64,000 nucleotides of DNA from Pseudophaeobacter sp. (GCA_027019165.1 JALUXC010000012.1:372001-436000); one strand, 5' to 3'; counted from the first letter of the stretch, positions 1-8,847 are shown. Notes: a model not told the origin generated them from the sequence alone. Numbers and translations are program-made.

Positions 1-997
1 CGGAGGCGAAGGCTTCGTTCACTTCGAACAGATCAATGTCACCAATCGCCATGCCATTGTCGGCCAAGATTTTTTGCGTCGCGGGCACGGGGCCGGTCAG
101 CATGATGGTGGGGTCGGTGCCGATCTTGGTGGTCGCCTTGATACGCGCGCGGGGCTTCAGCCCGTATTCCTCGCCAAACTCCTTGTTGCCGATCAGAACG
201 GCGGCGGCACCGTCGACGATGCCAGAGGAGTTGCCCGCGTGGTGGATGTGGTTGATCCGCTCCAGATGCGGGTATTTCAGCTTGGCCACCGCGTCAAAGC
301 CTGGCATCTGCTCGCCCATCATCTGGAACGAGGGGTTCAGCGCGCCAAGCGACTGCATGTCGGTTTGCGGGCGCATGTATTCGTCGCGGTCCAGAATGGT
401 CAGCCCGTTCTGGTCCTTGACGGTGATCACCGATTTGGAGAACCGGCCCTGATCCCAGGCTTCCTTGGCGCGGCGCTGGGATTCAACGGCCAGGGCATCG
501 GCCTGTTCGCGGGTAAACCCGTATTCGGTGGCGATGATATCGGCCGAGATGCCCTGAGGCACGAAATAGGTTTCCATCGCAACCGAGGGGTCCACGGCGA
601 TGGCGGCACCATCGCTGCCCATGGCCACGCGGCCCATCATTTCAACGCCGCCTGCGATATAGGCTTTGCCCGCGCCGCCCTTGACCTGGTTTGCCGCCAG
701 GTTCACGGCTTCCATGCCGGAAGCACAAAAGCGGTTGATGGCAAGGCCCGGGATGCTTTCATCCAGATCCGAGGCCAGAACCGCGGTGCGCGCAAGGCAG
801 CCGCCCTGTTCCATCACCTGGGTGACATTGCCCCAGATCACGTCCTCAACGGCGTGGCCTTCAAGGTTGTTGCGCTCTTTCATGGCGTTGAGCGTGACGG
901 CAGAGAGCCGCACCGAGGTCACCTCGTGCAGGGAGCCGTCCTTGCGACCCTTCCCGCGCGGGGTGCGGATCGCGTCATAGATATAAGCTTCGGTCAT
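1..997 (-). CDS. acetyl-CoA C-acyltransferase (thiolase), C-terminus cut by window edge
   Basis: Thiolytic enzyme that cleaves 3-ketoacyl-CoA with CoA in the last step of beta-oxidation (or condenses acetyl-CoA in reverse). The visible 332 residues contain the nucleophile motif NRFCASG with Cys91, the inter-domain segment HHAGNSSGIVDGAAAVL and, at the very edge, the NEAFA active-site loop. About 60 residues with the C-terminal CxG motif should lie outside the window. An AGGAG box sits 7 bases before the ATG at 997. It is the last visible gene of a minus-strand operon and starts 10 bases after the GST gene. The two acyl-CoA dehydrogenases upstream support a beta-oxidation role. Substrate chain length cannot be read from the sequence. 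Confidence 0.93.
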   Translation of the reverse strand, partial: MTEAYIYDAIRTPRGKGRKDGSLHEVTSVRLSAVTLNAMKERNNLEGHAVEDVIWGNVTQVMEQGGCLARTAVLASDLDESIPGLAINRFCASGMEAVNLAANQVKGGAGKAYIAGGVEMMGRVAMGSDGAAIAVDPSVAMETYFVPQGISADIIATEYGFTREQADALAVESQRRAKEAWDQGRFSKSVITVKDQNGLTILDRDEYMRPQTDMQSLGALNPSFQMMGEQMPGFDAVAKLKYPHLERINHIHHAGNSSGIVDGAAAVLIGNKEFGEEYGLKPRARIKATTKIGTDPTIMLTGPVPATQKILADNGMAIGDIDLFEVNEAFAS

Positions 998-1007
998 CAG
1001 TTTCTCC

Positions 1008-1640
1008 TCAAGCTCGGTCCGACGGGTTGCCGGGCATCAGATCATAGGGGTGTTTCCAGCCGGGCGTTTCGCTGAGGCGCGTGAGCCAGGCGTCAATATG
1101 GGGCCATTCGGCGCGGTCAAAGCCGAAGGGTTCGGGGTAGTAAAGGTAGCCGCAGCAGGACAGATCGGCATTGGTGATCCCGCCGCCGACGATCCAGTCG
1201 CGCCCCTCAAGATGAGCGTTCAGCGTGGCATAGGCTGCCTTGAGCCGTCCTTGCATGAAGCCGATCACCTCGGCGGGGCGTTTGTCTTCGGGCAGGAAAT
1301 TCATCAGGAAGCGTGTCATGCCTGCTTGGCTCGAAAGTTTGTGGTTATCCCACAGAACCCAGCGGAGAACCTCGTATTTGTCTTCCGGCGCGCCGCCGAA
1401 TTTTCCAGATTTGTCGGTGATATACTGCTGTATGGCGCCGGATTGCGTCAGGCGCATGTCGCCGTTTTCCAGCACCGGTGCCTCGCCCATCACGTTCATC
1501 TCGCGAAATTTCGGCGTGCGGTTCGCCCCGGCGAAGAAATCGACGTAGACGGGTTCCCACTCAAGGCCCGACAGCTCAAGCGCCAGCGCGGCCTTATAGG
1601 CGTTACCGCTTTCGCCAAAGCAATGCAGTTTGATGGTCAT
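1008..1640 (-). CDS. glutathione S-transferase family protein
   Basis: A 210-residue cytosolic GST. It has an N-terminal thioredoxin-like half, where FGESGNAYKAALAL is the glutathione-site loop region and APVLENGDMRLTQSGAI holds the cis-Pro and the Gln-Ser pair that binds the gamma-glutamyl group. The C-terminal half is helical with GGGITNADLSCCGYLYY. It lies between an acyl-CoA dehydrogenase and a thiolase in the same operon, with short gaps of 30 and 10 bases. This suggests a role in thiol or electrophile handling linked to acyl-CoA breakdown, but that is inference. The substrate is unknown. Confidence 0.9.
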   Translation of the reverse strand: MTIKLHCFGESGNAYKAALALELSGLEWEPVYVDFFAGANRTPKFREMNVMGEAPVLENGDMRLTQSGAIQQYITDKSGKFGGAPEDKYEVLRWVLWDNHKLSSQAGMTRFLMNFLPEDKRPAEVIGFMQGRLKAAYATLNAHLEGRDWIVGGGITNADLSCCGYLYYPEPFGFDRAEWPHIDAWLTRLSETPGWKHPYDLMPGNPSDRA

Positions 1641-1670
1641 GTCTCAAATCCTCCCACGGAAATTTGCAAA

Positions 1671-2822
1671 TCAAAGGCTGCGCGAAATCAGTTCCTTCAT
1701 GATTTCGTTGGTGCCACCGTAGATCCGCTGGACGCGGGCGTCAGCCCACATTTCCGCGACCGCATATTCCTGCATGAAGCCATAGCCGCCGTGCATCTGG
1801 ACGCATTCGTCCAGCACTTCACCTTGCGTGTCGGTGGTCCAGTATTTCGCCATCGCGGCCTTCTCAACAGTCAGCTTGCCCTGCAGATGCTCGACCATGC
1901 ATTCATCGAGGAAGGCGCGCGCCACCTTGGTCTTGGTCAGGCACTCCACCAGTTTGAAGCGGGTGTTCTGGAACTGGGTGAGCGGGCCGCCAAAGGCTTC
2001 GCGTTCCTTGCAATAGGCGATGGTGCGCTCCACCGCGCCTTCCATGGCGCCCACAGCGCCGCAGGCAATGATCAGACGTTCCTGCGGCAGCTGCTGCATC
2101 ATCTGATAGAACCCTTTGCCCTCTTCCTGACCGAGGATGTTCTCCGGCGGGATCTCGACATTGTCAAAGAACAGCTCTGACGTATCGGCGGCATGCAGGC
2201 CGACCTTGTCGAGGTTGCGCCCGCGCTGGAAGCCCTCGGCACCATCGGTTTCAAGCGCCACCAGCGACACGCCCTTGGAGCCCTGCGCCGGGTCGGTCTT
2301 GGCCGCCACCAGGATCAGGTTGGCGTGCTGACCATTGGTGATAAAGGTCTTTTGCCCCGACAGGCGGTAAGCGTTGCCGTCCCGGATCGCCTTGGTCTTG
2401 ATCCGCTGCACGTCCGAGCCGGTCGAAGGTTCGGTCATCGCAAGCGCTCCCACCAGCTCACCCGAGACCATCTTGGGCAGCCAGCGTTTCTTTTGCTCTT
2501 CGGTGCCGTATTCGAGAATGTAATGGGCAACGATGCCCGAATGGATCCCATGGCCCCAGCTGGCGAGGTTGGCGCGGCTGCCTTCGATGAGGATCGCGGC
2601 CTCATGGCCGAAATCACCACCCGCGCCGCCGTATTCTTCGGGCACCGAGGGGCACAGCAGGCCCAGCTCACCGGCCTGGGTCCAGGTGTCGCGGTCCATC
2701 ATCCCCTGTTTGCGCCATTTTTCGTATTTGGGCATCCATTCGTTGGTGATGAACTGTGCCGTCATATCGGCCAGCATCTGATGCTCGTCGGTCATCCAGG
2801 CGGAACGGGTTTGCGTGCTCAT
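1671..2822 (-). CDS. acyl-CoA dehydrogenase, long-chain (LCAD) type
   Basis: FAD-dependent alpha,beta-dehydrogenation of an acyl-CoA. The 383 residues have the usual N-terminal helical, beta and C-terminal helical domains: [11 protein letters not shown] and FITNG for flavin binding, [14 protein letters not shown] and a C-terminal [13 protein letters not shown]. The common catalytic Glu of the YEGT motif is Gly here, as in long-chain acyl-CoA and isovaleryl-CoA dehydrogenases. The base is then expected on helix G, and Glu265 in EGAVERT fits that position. It is 30 bases upstream of the GST gene and follows the small 70-residue gene. Substrate not assignable from sequence. Confidence 0.93.
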   Translation of the reverse strand: MSTQTRSAWMTDEHQMLADMTAQFITNEWMPKYEKWRKQGMMDRDTWTQAGELGLLCPSVPEEYGGAGGDFGHEAAILIEGSRANLASWGHGIHSGIVAHYILEYGTEEQKKRWLPKMVSGELVGALAMTEPSTGSDVQRIKTKAIRDGNAYRLSGQKTFITNGQHANLILVAAKTDPAQGSKGVSLVALETDGAEGFQRGRNLDKVGLHAADTSELFFDNVEIPPENILGQEEGKGFYQMMQQLPQERLIIACGAVGAMEGAVERTIAYCKEREAFGGPLTQFQNTRFKLVECLTKTKVARAFLDECMVEHLQGKLTVEKAAMAKYWTTDTQGEVLDECVQMHGGYGFMQEYAVAEMWADARVQRIYGGTNEIMKELISRSL

Positions 2823-2855
2823 CTCTCTCCCTTTCGCTACGCTTTTGTCGCGTCG

Positions 2856-3068
2856 CTATCTTTTCCTCTCCTCCAGAGCGCCGTTGAACAGGCGCAGCCG
2901 GTGGGTCAGGTTTTCTGTATCTGTAACGCTGTCGAAATTCTCGAACAGGAAGGACAGCGCCTCGCCTTCATCCAGACCCGCTTCGGAGGCAAAGCGTTTC
3001 AGCCTGCGGTAGCCGTCTTCGGTCATGGCAACCGGAAAGCGGCGGGTCAGGCGGAACCGTTTCGGCAT
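2856..3068 (-). CDS. conserved small protein between acyl-CoA dehydrogenase genes
   Basis: A 70-residue basic protein beginning MPKRFRLTRRFPV. The start at 3068 is chosen because AGGAG lies 9 bases upstream; an upstream in-frame ATG at 3137 has no such site. It contains EDGYRRLKRFASEAGLDEGEALSFLFENFDSV, predicted to be largely helical, with some resemblance to small DNA- or RNA-binding helical proteins. No family is recognised. It sits 33 bases before one acyl-CoA dehydrogenase and 72 bases after the other, so it is almost certainly co-transcribed with them. Function unknown. Confidence 0.7.
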   Translation of the reverse strand: MPKRFRLTRRFPVAMTEDGYRRLKRFASEAGLDEGEALSFLFENFDSVTDTENLTHRLRLFNGALEERKR

Positions 3069-3140
3069 CCGGGGATACTCCTTTTGGGCCGGGTGCAGGG
3101 TAGGCCGGGGCACCGCCAGATGGGGTGCCCCGAGCATGGA

Positions 3141-4922
3141 TCAGAAGTTTGCCGCGTCCAGGCCCATCACCGTGTCAGCTCCGCTTTCAATGCGGGCAAG
3201 ATGCAGTTTGGTGGCGGGCAGGCGCCGCGCCATGTAGTAGCGGCCGGTCATCATCTTTGTCTCGTAGAACGCCGCGTCATCGGTACCTGCATCCAGCGCC
3301 GCCTGTGCCGCCTTGCCCATCTCGGCCCACATCAGGCCAAGGCAGACATGACCGAACATGTGCATGAAGTCATAAGAGCCTGACAGCGCGTTGTTGGGGT
3401 TCTTCATGCCGTTTTGCATGAAGTACATGCCCGCCGCTTGCAGATCCTTAGACGCCGCTTTCAGGGGTTCGATAAAGTCCTTGGCGTAAGCCTCAGAGAC
3501 GCCAGCATTTTCCTTGCAGAAGGACTTGACCAACTCAAAGAAGGCCATCACGTGCTTGCCGCCATCCTGCGCCAGTTTGCGGCCCACGAGATCCAGCGCC
3601 TGCACGCCGTTTGCACCTTCATAGATCTGCGCGATACGGGCGTCGCGGGTGTACTGGCTCATGCCCCATTCTTCGATATAGCCGTGGCCGCCATAGACCT
3701 GCTGGGCTTTCACGGTCATGTCATAGCCTTCGTCCGTGAGGAAGCCCTTGATGACAGGGGTCAAGAGAGAGATCAGACCATCGGCGTCCTTGTCACCATC
3801 GCGGTGGGCCTTGTCGATCATGGTGGCGCCCCACAAAAGGAAAGCACGGCCGCCTTCGACAAAGCTTTTCTGATCCATCAGGCTGCGGCGAATGTCCGGG
3901 TGCACGATCAGCGGATCGGCGGGGCCATCGGGGTTCTTGGCGCCGGTCACGTCACGGCCCTGCAGGCGGTCCTTGGCATAGGCAACCGCGTTCTGGTAGG
4001 CGGCTTCGGCCTGCGCCACACCCTGCATGCCGACGCCCAGACGGGCTTCGTTCATCATGGTGAACATGGCGCGCATGCCCTTGTGCTCGGTACCCAGCAG
4101 ATAACCGGTCGCCTCGTCATAGTTCATCACGCAGGTGGAGTTGCCGTGGATGCCCATCTTCTTTTCGATGTTGCCCACCGAGACACCGTTGCGCGCGCCC
4201 GGGGTGCCGTCCTCGTTCACGATGAACTTGGGCACAATAAAGAGGCTGACGCCCTTGATGCCTTCGGGGCCGCCGGGGATCTTGGCCAGGACTAGATGGA
4301 TCACGTTGTCGGACATGTCGTGATCGCCAGAGGAGATAAAGATCTTCTGACCCGAGACCTTGTAGGTGCCATCCTCTTGCGGTTCGGCCTTGGTGCGCAT
4401 CAGGCCCAGATCGGTGCCACAATGCGGCTCGGTCAGGTTCATGGTGCCGGTCCACTCGCAAGAGACCATCTTGGGCAGGTAGGTGTTCTTTTGCTCTTCG
4501 GTGCCATGGGCCAGAATGGCCGAGGCGGCACCATGGGTCAGGCCCTGGTACATGGTAAAGGCCTGGTTCGCCGAAGAGAACATTTCTCCCACGGCGGTGC
4601 CCATCACGTAAGGCATGTTCTGCCCGCCATATTCCTCGGGCATATCAAGACCGGTCCAGCCGCCTTCCTTGACCTGCTCAAAGGCGGCCTTGAAGCCTGT
4701 CGGCGTGTAGACCATGCCATTTTCCAGGCGGCATCCTTCGGTGTCGCCCACCACATTGAGCGGGTGCAGCACTTCAGAGCTGATCTTGCCGGCTTCTTCC
4801 AGAATGGCCGCGGTGAAATCACGCTCCAGCTCATCATAGCCGGGGGTGGCGGCCTCGGAGACTTTCAAGACATCGTGCAGGATGAACTGGGTGTCCTTGG
4901 TGGGAGCGGTGTAAACGGGCAT
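3141..4922 (-). CDS. acyl-CoA dehydrogenase, 593-residue DmdC-like class
   Basis: Large acyl-CoA dehydrogenase with an additional C-terminal domain. This architecture is shared with 3-methylmercaptopropionyl-CoA dehydrogenases (DmdC) of the DMSP demethylation pathway and with some fatty acyl-CoA dehydrogenases. Residues 160-200 carry the flavin-binding [14 protein letters not shown] and [11 protein letters not shown] segments. [15 protein letters not shown] is at about 409-423, and the catalytic base is Glu435 in [10 protein letters not shown]. The roughly 130-residue C-terminal extension covers about residues 460-593. It is the first catabolic gene after a MerR regulator (74-base gap). DmdC paralogues cannot be told from general long-chain enzymes by eye, so no gene symbol is given. 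Confidence 0.9.
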   Translation of the reverse strand: MPVYTAPTKDTQFILHDVLKVSEAATPGYDELERDFTAAILEEAGKISSEVLHPLNVVGDTEGCRLENGMVYTPTGFKAAFEQVKEGGWTGLDMPEEYGGQNMPYVMGTAVGEMFSSANQAFTMYQGLTHGAASAILAHGTEEQKNTYLPKMVSCEWTGTMNLTEPHCGTDLGLMRTKAEPQEDGTYKVSGQKIFISSGDHDMSDNVIHLVLAKIPGGPEGIKGVSLFIVPKFIVNEDGTPGARNGVSVGNIEKKMGIHGNSTCVMNYDEATGYLLGTEHKGMRAMFTMMNEARLGVGMQGVAQAEAAYQNAVAYAKDRLQGRDVTGAKNPDGPADPLIVHPDIRRSLMDQKSFVEGGRAFLLWGATMIDKAHRDGDKDADGLISLLTPVIKGFLTDEGYDMTVKAQQVYGGHGYIEEWGMSQYTRDARIAQIYEGANGVQALDLVGRKLAQDGGKHVMAFFELVKSFCKENAGVSEAYAKDFIEPLKAASKDLQAAGMYFMQNGMKNPNNALSGSYDFMHMFGHVCLGLMWAEMGKAAQAALDAGTDDAAFYETKMMTGRYYMARRLPATKLHLARIESGADTVMGLDAANF

Positions 4923-4996
4923 GAGTGTCCTCGTTGAGTTTCATCTGGTTGTGTGTGCATGGCTTCAGGTGGTCTGAGGCCGGGGCAGGGCGCGGA

Positions 4997-5398
4997 TTAC
5001 TCGGCGGCCTCCTGTTCGGATTTCATCGAGGCGATCACGCTTTCGCCCCATTTCAGTTGATCCTTTAGATCATCAATCGCCTCATTCAGCTCATCGCGCT
5101 GCCGTTCCATGTCGGCGAGCCGCTCGCAGGCGATATCATAGGTTCGGGACAGCTGCGTCAGCTGCTGGTCGCCAATGTGATAGAGGTCGAGAAGCTGGCG
5201 GATCTCCTCTAGGCTGAAGCCAAAGCGTTTGCCACGCAGGATCAGCTTGAGGCGGGCGCCGTCTCGTTTTGTAAACAGCCGCTTTTGGCCATCGCGGATC
5301 GGGAACAGCAGCTCTTTGGCCTCGTAGAACCGCAGGGTGCGTGGAGTCACGTCGTACTCGTCGCACATCTGTCGTATGGATTTGGTCTCTTCGGTCAT
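4997..5398 (-). CDS. MerR family transcriptional regulator, likely of the acyl-CoA operon
   Basis: A 133-residue regulator. The N-terminal winged helix-turn-helix reads SIRQMCDEYDVTPRTLRFYE, followed by a KLILRGKRFGFSLEEIRQLL recognition/wing region and a long C-terminal coiled coil of about residues 80-125. There is no cysteine cluster for metal sensing, so an organic effector is more likely. The start at 5398 is chosen by alignment with the second MerR protein and an AGAG 8 bases upstream; in-frame ATG (5404) and GTG (5407) codons are alternatives. It heads the operon with the DmdC-like dehydrogenase, as LiuR-type regulators of acyl-CoA catabolism do. A palindromic ACGT site lies about 70 bases upstream. 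Confidence 0.88.
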   Translation of the reverse strand: MTEETKSIRQMCDEYDVTPRTLRFYEAKELLFPIRDGQKRLFTKRDGARLKLILRGKRFGFSLEEIRQLLDLYHIGDQQLTQLSRTYDIACERLADMERQRDELNEAIDDLKDQLKWGESVIASMKSEQEAAE

Positions 5399-5467
5399 CG
5401 TCATCACTCTATGACTGCTTTGTGCAGGCCAAGGTTGAACAGCTGATGGATCTTTTTCAACATCTTC

Positions 5468-5483
5468 TTGACGTTTACGTAAG
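5468..5483. promoter_or_regulatory. candidate MerR/LiuR-type operator
   Basis: TTGACGTTTACGTAAG is a near-palindrome with two ACGT cores, about 70 bases upstream of the first MerR gene. It resembles the TTnACGTnnACGTnAA pattern proposed for MerR regulators of branched-chain and fatty acyl-CoA catabolism. Three more TGACGT half-sites follow at 5509, 5530 and 5535. Assignment to this regulator is inference. Confidence 0.5.
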
Positions 5484-5692
5484 CTGTACGCTGCGTCATT
5501 TGCAGGGATGACGTGGCGAGAGCCATTCGTGACGTGACGTCCTGCGGTTTTTCAGGTGTTTTGATACCTGCTGCGAGGTTCTCCCCAGATCAGCACGGTC
5601 TGTCCAAAGAGCTGAAAACAGCGATTCCGCACGCTCAATGGCGCGTCACGGCAGCTACTAAAATGGTGCTAAAAGGTGCGAGAAAGCCAGCG

Positions 5693-5717
5693 GGTCAATC
5701 TGGTCAATCGGTCAAAG
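5693..5717. repeat. three short direct repeats GGTCAA
   Basis: GGTCAA occurs at 5693, 5702 and 5710 (spacing 9 and 8 bases), just beyond the 3' end of the second MerR gene and within the 331-base interval between the two regulators. The rest of this interval shows no gene. The repeats may be operator half-sites or chance. Confidence 0.3.
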
Positions 5718-5729
5718 TCGGCCGCTCGA

Positions 5730-6098
5730 TCAGTCAATCAAGGAAACAGTCGTCTTTCGCAAATCGCTCAGCTCATTCATGGCTTCGTCCAGTTGTTCTC
5801 GCTGCTTTTGCAGTTCAATCATCTGGCGGTCGGCCATCGCGACAAAGGCTTTCATCTGGGCCTGATCGCCCTCGTTTTCATAGATCAAAAGCCATTGGCG
5901 TATTTCTTCGAGCTGAAACCCAAAGCGGCGGCCCCGCAGGATCAGTTTCATCCGCGCCCGTTCGCGCGCGCCATAAAACCTTGAGCGCCCCTCGCGATCT
6001 GGCTGCAGCAGCTCGATGTACTCGTAATACCGCAGGGTGCGCGGGGTCACGTCGAACTCGGCGCACATTTCCTTGAATGACAATCTGGCTTCGGCCAT
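5730..6098 (-). CDS. MerR family transcriptional regulator
   Basis: A 122-residue paralogue of the neighbouring MerR protein. The HTH region is SFKEMCAEFDVTPRTLRYYEY, then a KLILRGRRFGFQLEEIRQWL segment and a C-terminal coiled coil ending in TTVSLID. There are no cysteines outside the HTH. The ATG at 6098 has GGGAG 8-9 bases upstream. It is divergent from a thioesterase gene (137-base interval), which suggests control of the thioesterase/exporter genes, of itself, or both. Near-identical domain layout to the other MerR gene 330 bases away suggests an old tandem duplication. Confidence 0.88.
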   Translation of the reverse strand: MAEARLSFKEMCAEFDVTPRTLRYYEYIELLQPDREGRSRFYGARERARMKLILRGRRFGFQLEEIRQWLLIYENEGDQAQMKAFVAMADRQMIELQKQREQLDEAMNELSDLRKTTVSLID

Positions 6099-6125
6099 CC
6101 GCAGTCTCCCTTGGTGGCGAACCTA

Positions 6126-6147
6126 TGCAACTGTTTCTTCCAGTGCA
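6126..6147. promoter_or_regulatory. candidate autoregulatory operator/promoter in MerR-thioesterase divergent region
   Basis: An imperfect inverted repeat (TGCAACTG ... CAGTGCA) lies between the divergent genes. On the minus strand it falls between a possible -35 TTGCAC and -10 TAGGTT spaced 17 bases, the usual place for MerR-family operators. A second imperfect inverted repeat, GCAAGC/GCTTGC, follows at 6145-6172. Weak, inferred evidence only. Confidence 0.3.
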
Positions 6148-6235
6148 AGCACCCCCAATGCGTGGGGCTTGCGCTTTGCCATTGTCGGGGCCAAGGTTGC
6201 AGGCGAAAAGAACTGACAGATCAAAGGGAACGCCC

Positions 6236-6658
6236 ATGGCGGACAAGACCAAGCTGGCACGCCAGTTTATCGAAGCGATCCCCCATGCCCGGGAATTGGG
6301 TATGGTCCTGACCGAAATCGGCGATGGAACGGCCGAAATTACAATGGCTTACGACAAGAAACTGATTGGCGATCCGGAAACGGGCGTGATTCATGGAGGT
6401 GCGGTTTCTGCGGTGATGGACACCTGCTGCGGCGCCGCGGTCATGAGCCATCCTTCGGCGCCCGGTGGTACGGCCACCATTGATCTGCGCATTGATTACA
6501 TGCGTGCGGCGACGCCGGGCCAGACCATCGTGACCCGCGCAACCTGTCACCATATCACCCGCAATGTCGCCTTTGTGCGCGCCACCGCGATGGATGACGA
6601 CGTCGACCGCCCCGTGGCCACCGCCTCGGGCGCCTTTACAGTGGAGAAAGGGTTTTGA
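6236..6658 (+). CDS. PaaI family (hotdog) thioesterase
   Basis: A 140-residue single-hotdog acyl-CoA thioesterase that would hydrolyse an acyl- or aryl-CoA to free acid and CoA. The hallmark is TGVIHGGAVSAVMDTCCGAA (HGG followed by the catalytic Asp on the hot-dog helix), then TIDLRIDYMRAATPG. The start at 6236 has AAAGGGA 7 bases upstream; an earlier in-frame start would run back into the divergent MerR gene. It is translationally coupled to the next thioesterase (TTGA overlap). Together the pair may form a heteromeric hotdog enzyme. Substrate unknown. Confidence 0.9.
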   Translation: MADKTKLARQFIEAIPHARELGMVLTEIGDGTAEITMAYDKKLIGDPETGVIHGGAVSAVMDTCCGAAVMSHPSAPGGTATIDLRIDYMRAATPGQTIVTRATCHHITRNVAFVRATAMDDDVDRPVATASGAFTVEKGF

Positions 6659-7173
6659 GCCGTCCCCGTCCCGAACCCGTCCAGGTGGTCAAGCAGCGCC
6701 GCGATGCCGCCCTTGCCGCCCTCGTGAATGCCGTTCCTTACATCCGGTTTCTGAACATTACCTTTGACCGGCGCGGGGATGAGCTGACCTCGGTTCTGCA
6801 TTTTGACGACAAACTCATCGGGAATCCTTTTCTGCCGGCGATTCATGGCGGGGTTACGGCTGCTTTCCTTGAAGTCACATCGGTCATAACCTTGAACTGG
6901 TCACACTTGTGGCCCCGCATCGAGTCTGGCGAACTGGATCCCGAGGATCTGGCAGCGGGCAAACTGCCGCGCCAGCCAAAGACCATCGACTTCACGGTGG
7001 ATTACCTTCGCTCTGGCCTGCCGCGCGATGCCTATGCGCGGGCAACTGTAAACCGATCAGGGCGGCGGTATGCCTCTGTCCATGTGGAGGCCTGGCAGGA
7101 TCACAAGGATCGGCTGTTTGCCCAAGCGACCGGCCATTTCCTGATTCCGCAGGATTCTGCGTCCAAGGGCTGA
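6655..7173 (+). CDS. PaaI family (hotdog) thioesterase, TTG start
   Basis: A 172-residue second hotdog protein with LPAIHGGVTAAFLEVTSVI (HGG then Glu rather than Asp at the expected catalytic position) and KTIDFTVDYLRSGLPRDAYA. The start is probably TTG at 6655, overlapping the TGA of the preceding gene, with GGAGAAAGGG just upstream; no ATG is available near the N-terminus. The tight overlap indicates stoichiometric production with the first thioesterase. The Glu-for-Asp change and the longer insertion around residues 85-100 suggest a different substrate or a structural partner. Confidence 0.87.
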   Translation: MSRPRPEPVQVVKQRRDAALAALVNAVPYIRFLNITFDRRGDELTSVLHFDDKLIGNPFLPAIHGGVTAAFLEVTSVITLNWSHLWPRIESGELDPEDLAAGKLPRQPKTIDFTVDYLRSGLPRDAYARATVNRSGRRYASVHVEAWQDHKDRLFAQATGHFLIPQDSASKG

Positions 7174-7186
7174 TCCGGGGGGCATC

Positions 7187-8509
7187 ATGAGCGCAGCCGC
7201 CGAAGCGCCGATCACCCATGCGCGGGTGTTGAAGATTGCCGTGCCCATCGTCCTGTCAAACGTGACAGTGCCGATCCTGGGCGCGGTGGACACCGGTGTC
7301 GTCGGCCAGATGGGAGAGGCCGCTCCGATTGGTGCTGTCGGCATTGGGGCTGTGATCCTGGCCACGGTCTATTGGGTCTTTGGTTTTCTGCGCATGGGAA
7401 CCACGGGGCTGGCGGCGCAGGCGCGCGGAGCGGGGGACATGGCGGAAACCGGCGCATTGTTGATGCGCGGGCTCATTCTGGCCGGTTTGGCCGGTGCCTC
7501 TTTTATCCTGTTTCAGGCAGCGATCTTTTGGGGAGCATTCGCCCTGGCCCCGGCCAGCGCCGAAGTCGAGAGCCTTGCTCGTGACTATCTGACCATACGC
7601 ATCTGGGGCGCTCCGGCCACCATCGCCCTTTTTGCGGTGACAGGCTGGCTGATCGCGATGGAGCGCACACGGGGTGTCTTTCTCCTGCAGATTTGGATGA
7701 ACGGGCTCAATATCGGTCTGGATCTTTGGTTCGTTCTTGCTCTTGGCTGGGGCGTCGAGGGGGTGGCTGCCGCGACGCTGATCGCTGAATGGAGCGGCCT
7801 GGTGCTGGGGCTTTGGCTGTGCCGTGATGCTTTTGGCGGCAACCAATGGCGCGACTGGTCCAGAGTGTTTGACCGGGCGCGCCTGCGCCGAATGTTGAAG
7901 GTGAATGGCGACATTATGGTGCGGTCGATCCTGCTTACCGCTTCATTGACAACCTTTCTGTTCATCGGCGCAGATCTGGGTGATGTGCAATTGGCTGCCA
8001 ATCAGGTGCTTTTGCAGTTTCTGGAGATTACCGCCTTTGCGCTGGATGGCTTTGCTTTCTCAGCCGAGGCCCTCGTCGGCACTGCCGTCGGAGCGCAAAG
8101 CCGCACCCGGTTGCGCAAGGCGGCTTATGTGGCGTCGCTCTGGGCTGTCGGTGGTTCGGTCCTGCTGACACTTGGCTTCTTTCTGGCTGGCGGCGGGATC
8201 ATCGATTTGATGACAACCTCGCCAGAGGTGCGGGCCACCGCGCGGGCGTTCCTTGTCTGGGCGGCGCTTGCCCCCCTGGTGAGCGTTGCCAGCTACATGT
8301 TCGACGGGGTCTTTATCGGCGCAACCTGGACGCGCGATATGAGGATCGCGATGCTCCAGTCCGTAGCGCTCTATGTGATTGCGCTGCTGGTGCTGGTGCC
8401 ACTCTTTGGCAACCACGGGCTTTGGGCTGCGCTGATGGTTCTGAATGTGGCGCGCGCCGCCACACTGGCATTGCGCTATCCCCGCCTCGAAGCAGGGATA
8501 GCCGCCTAA
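7187..8509 (+). CDS. MATE family efflux transporter (DinF-like)
   Basis: A 440-residue inner-membrane antiporter with about 12 hydrophobic segments, in two six-helix halves. The N-terminal part, IAVPIVLSNVTVPILGAVDT, matches the first MATE helix. Later segments such as GDIMVRSILLTASLTTFLFIG and LEITAFALDGFAFSAEALVG carry the acidic residue typical of DinF-type transporters. It starts 13 bases after the thioesterase gene, so probably forms an operon with both hotdog enzymes. Its 3' end overlaps the convergent arsC by 4 bases. The exported compound is unknown. Confidence 0.92.
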   Translation: MSAAAEAPITHARVLKIAVPIVLSNVTVPILGAVDTGVVGQMGEAAPIGAVGIGAVILATVYWVFGFLRMGTTGLAAQARGAGDMAETGALLMRGLILAGLAGASFILFQAAIFWGAFALAPASAEVESLARDYLTIRIWGAPATIALFAVTGWLIAMERTRGVFLLQIWMNGLNIGLDLWFVLALGWGVEGVAAATLIAEWSGLVLGLWLCRDAFGGNQWRDWSRVFDRARLRRMLKVNGDIMVRSILLTASLTTFLFIGADLGDVQLAANQVLLQFLEITAFALDGFAFSAEALVGTAVGAQSRTRLRKAAYVASLWAVGGSVLLTLGFFLAGGGIIDLMTTSPEVRATARAFLVWAALAPLVSVASYMFDGVFIGATWTRDMRIAMLQSVALYVIALLVLVPLFGNHGLWAALMVLNVARAATLALRYPRLEAGIAA

Positions 8510-8847
8510 AGCAGGCTCTCGATTGCTTTAGTGGGCCGACCAATCACCGCGCGCGTGCCCTTTATGGCAATCGGGCGCTCAATCAGGATCGGATGTGCTG
8601 CCATGGCCGCCAGCAGATCGGCATCACTGCTGTCCTTTGACAGGCCCTGATCCTTGAACGTTTTCTCGCCGGTCCGCATCATGTCGATCACAGACGCGCC
8701 GAGCGCGGTATGAACAGACTTGATCTCTTCGAGGCTGGGCGCGTCTTTCAGGTAAAGACGGACTTCAACCTCTGCGCCGCCCTCTTCGAGCAGGGCCAGG
8801 CCAGCCCGAGATTTTGAGCAGCGCGGATTATGCCAATAGGTGATCAC
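8506..8847 (-). CDS. arsC: arsenate reductase, ArsC/glutaredoxin-dependent type
   Basis: A 113-residue thioredoxin-fold protein with the NPRCSKSR active site (Cys10) and, further on, [19 protein letters not shown], the Arg-rich region that binds arsenate in the glutaredoxin-coupled class. It would reduce arsenate to arsenite, although family members may also serve in general thiol redox. It is the last of four genes linked by ATGA overlaps with pyrD. No arsenite pump is nearby. Confidence 0.9.
   Translation of the reverse strand: MITYWHNPRCSKSRAGLALLEEGGAEVEVRLYLKDAPSLEEIKSVHTALGASVIDMMRTGEKTFKDQGLSKDSSDADLLAAMAAHPILIERPIAIKGTRAVIGRPTKAIESLL

Noticed and set aside
74-1075. Long plus-strand ORFs opposite thiolase, dehydrogenases, fumC, rne
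   Set aside because: These are antisense shadows with His/Arg/Leu-rich, non-family sequences over well-recognised genes; typical of high-GC DNA.
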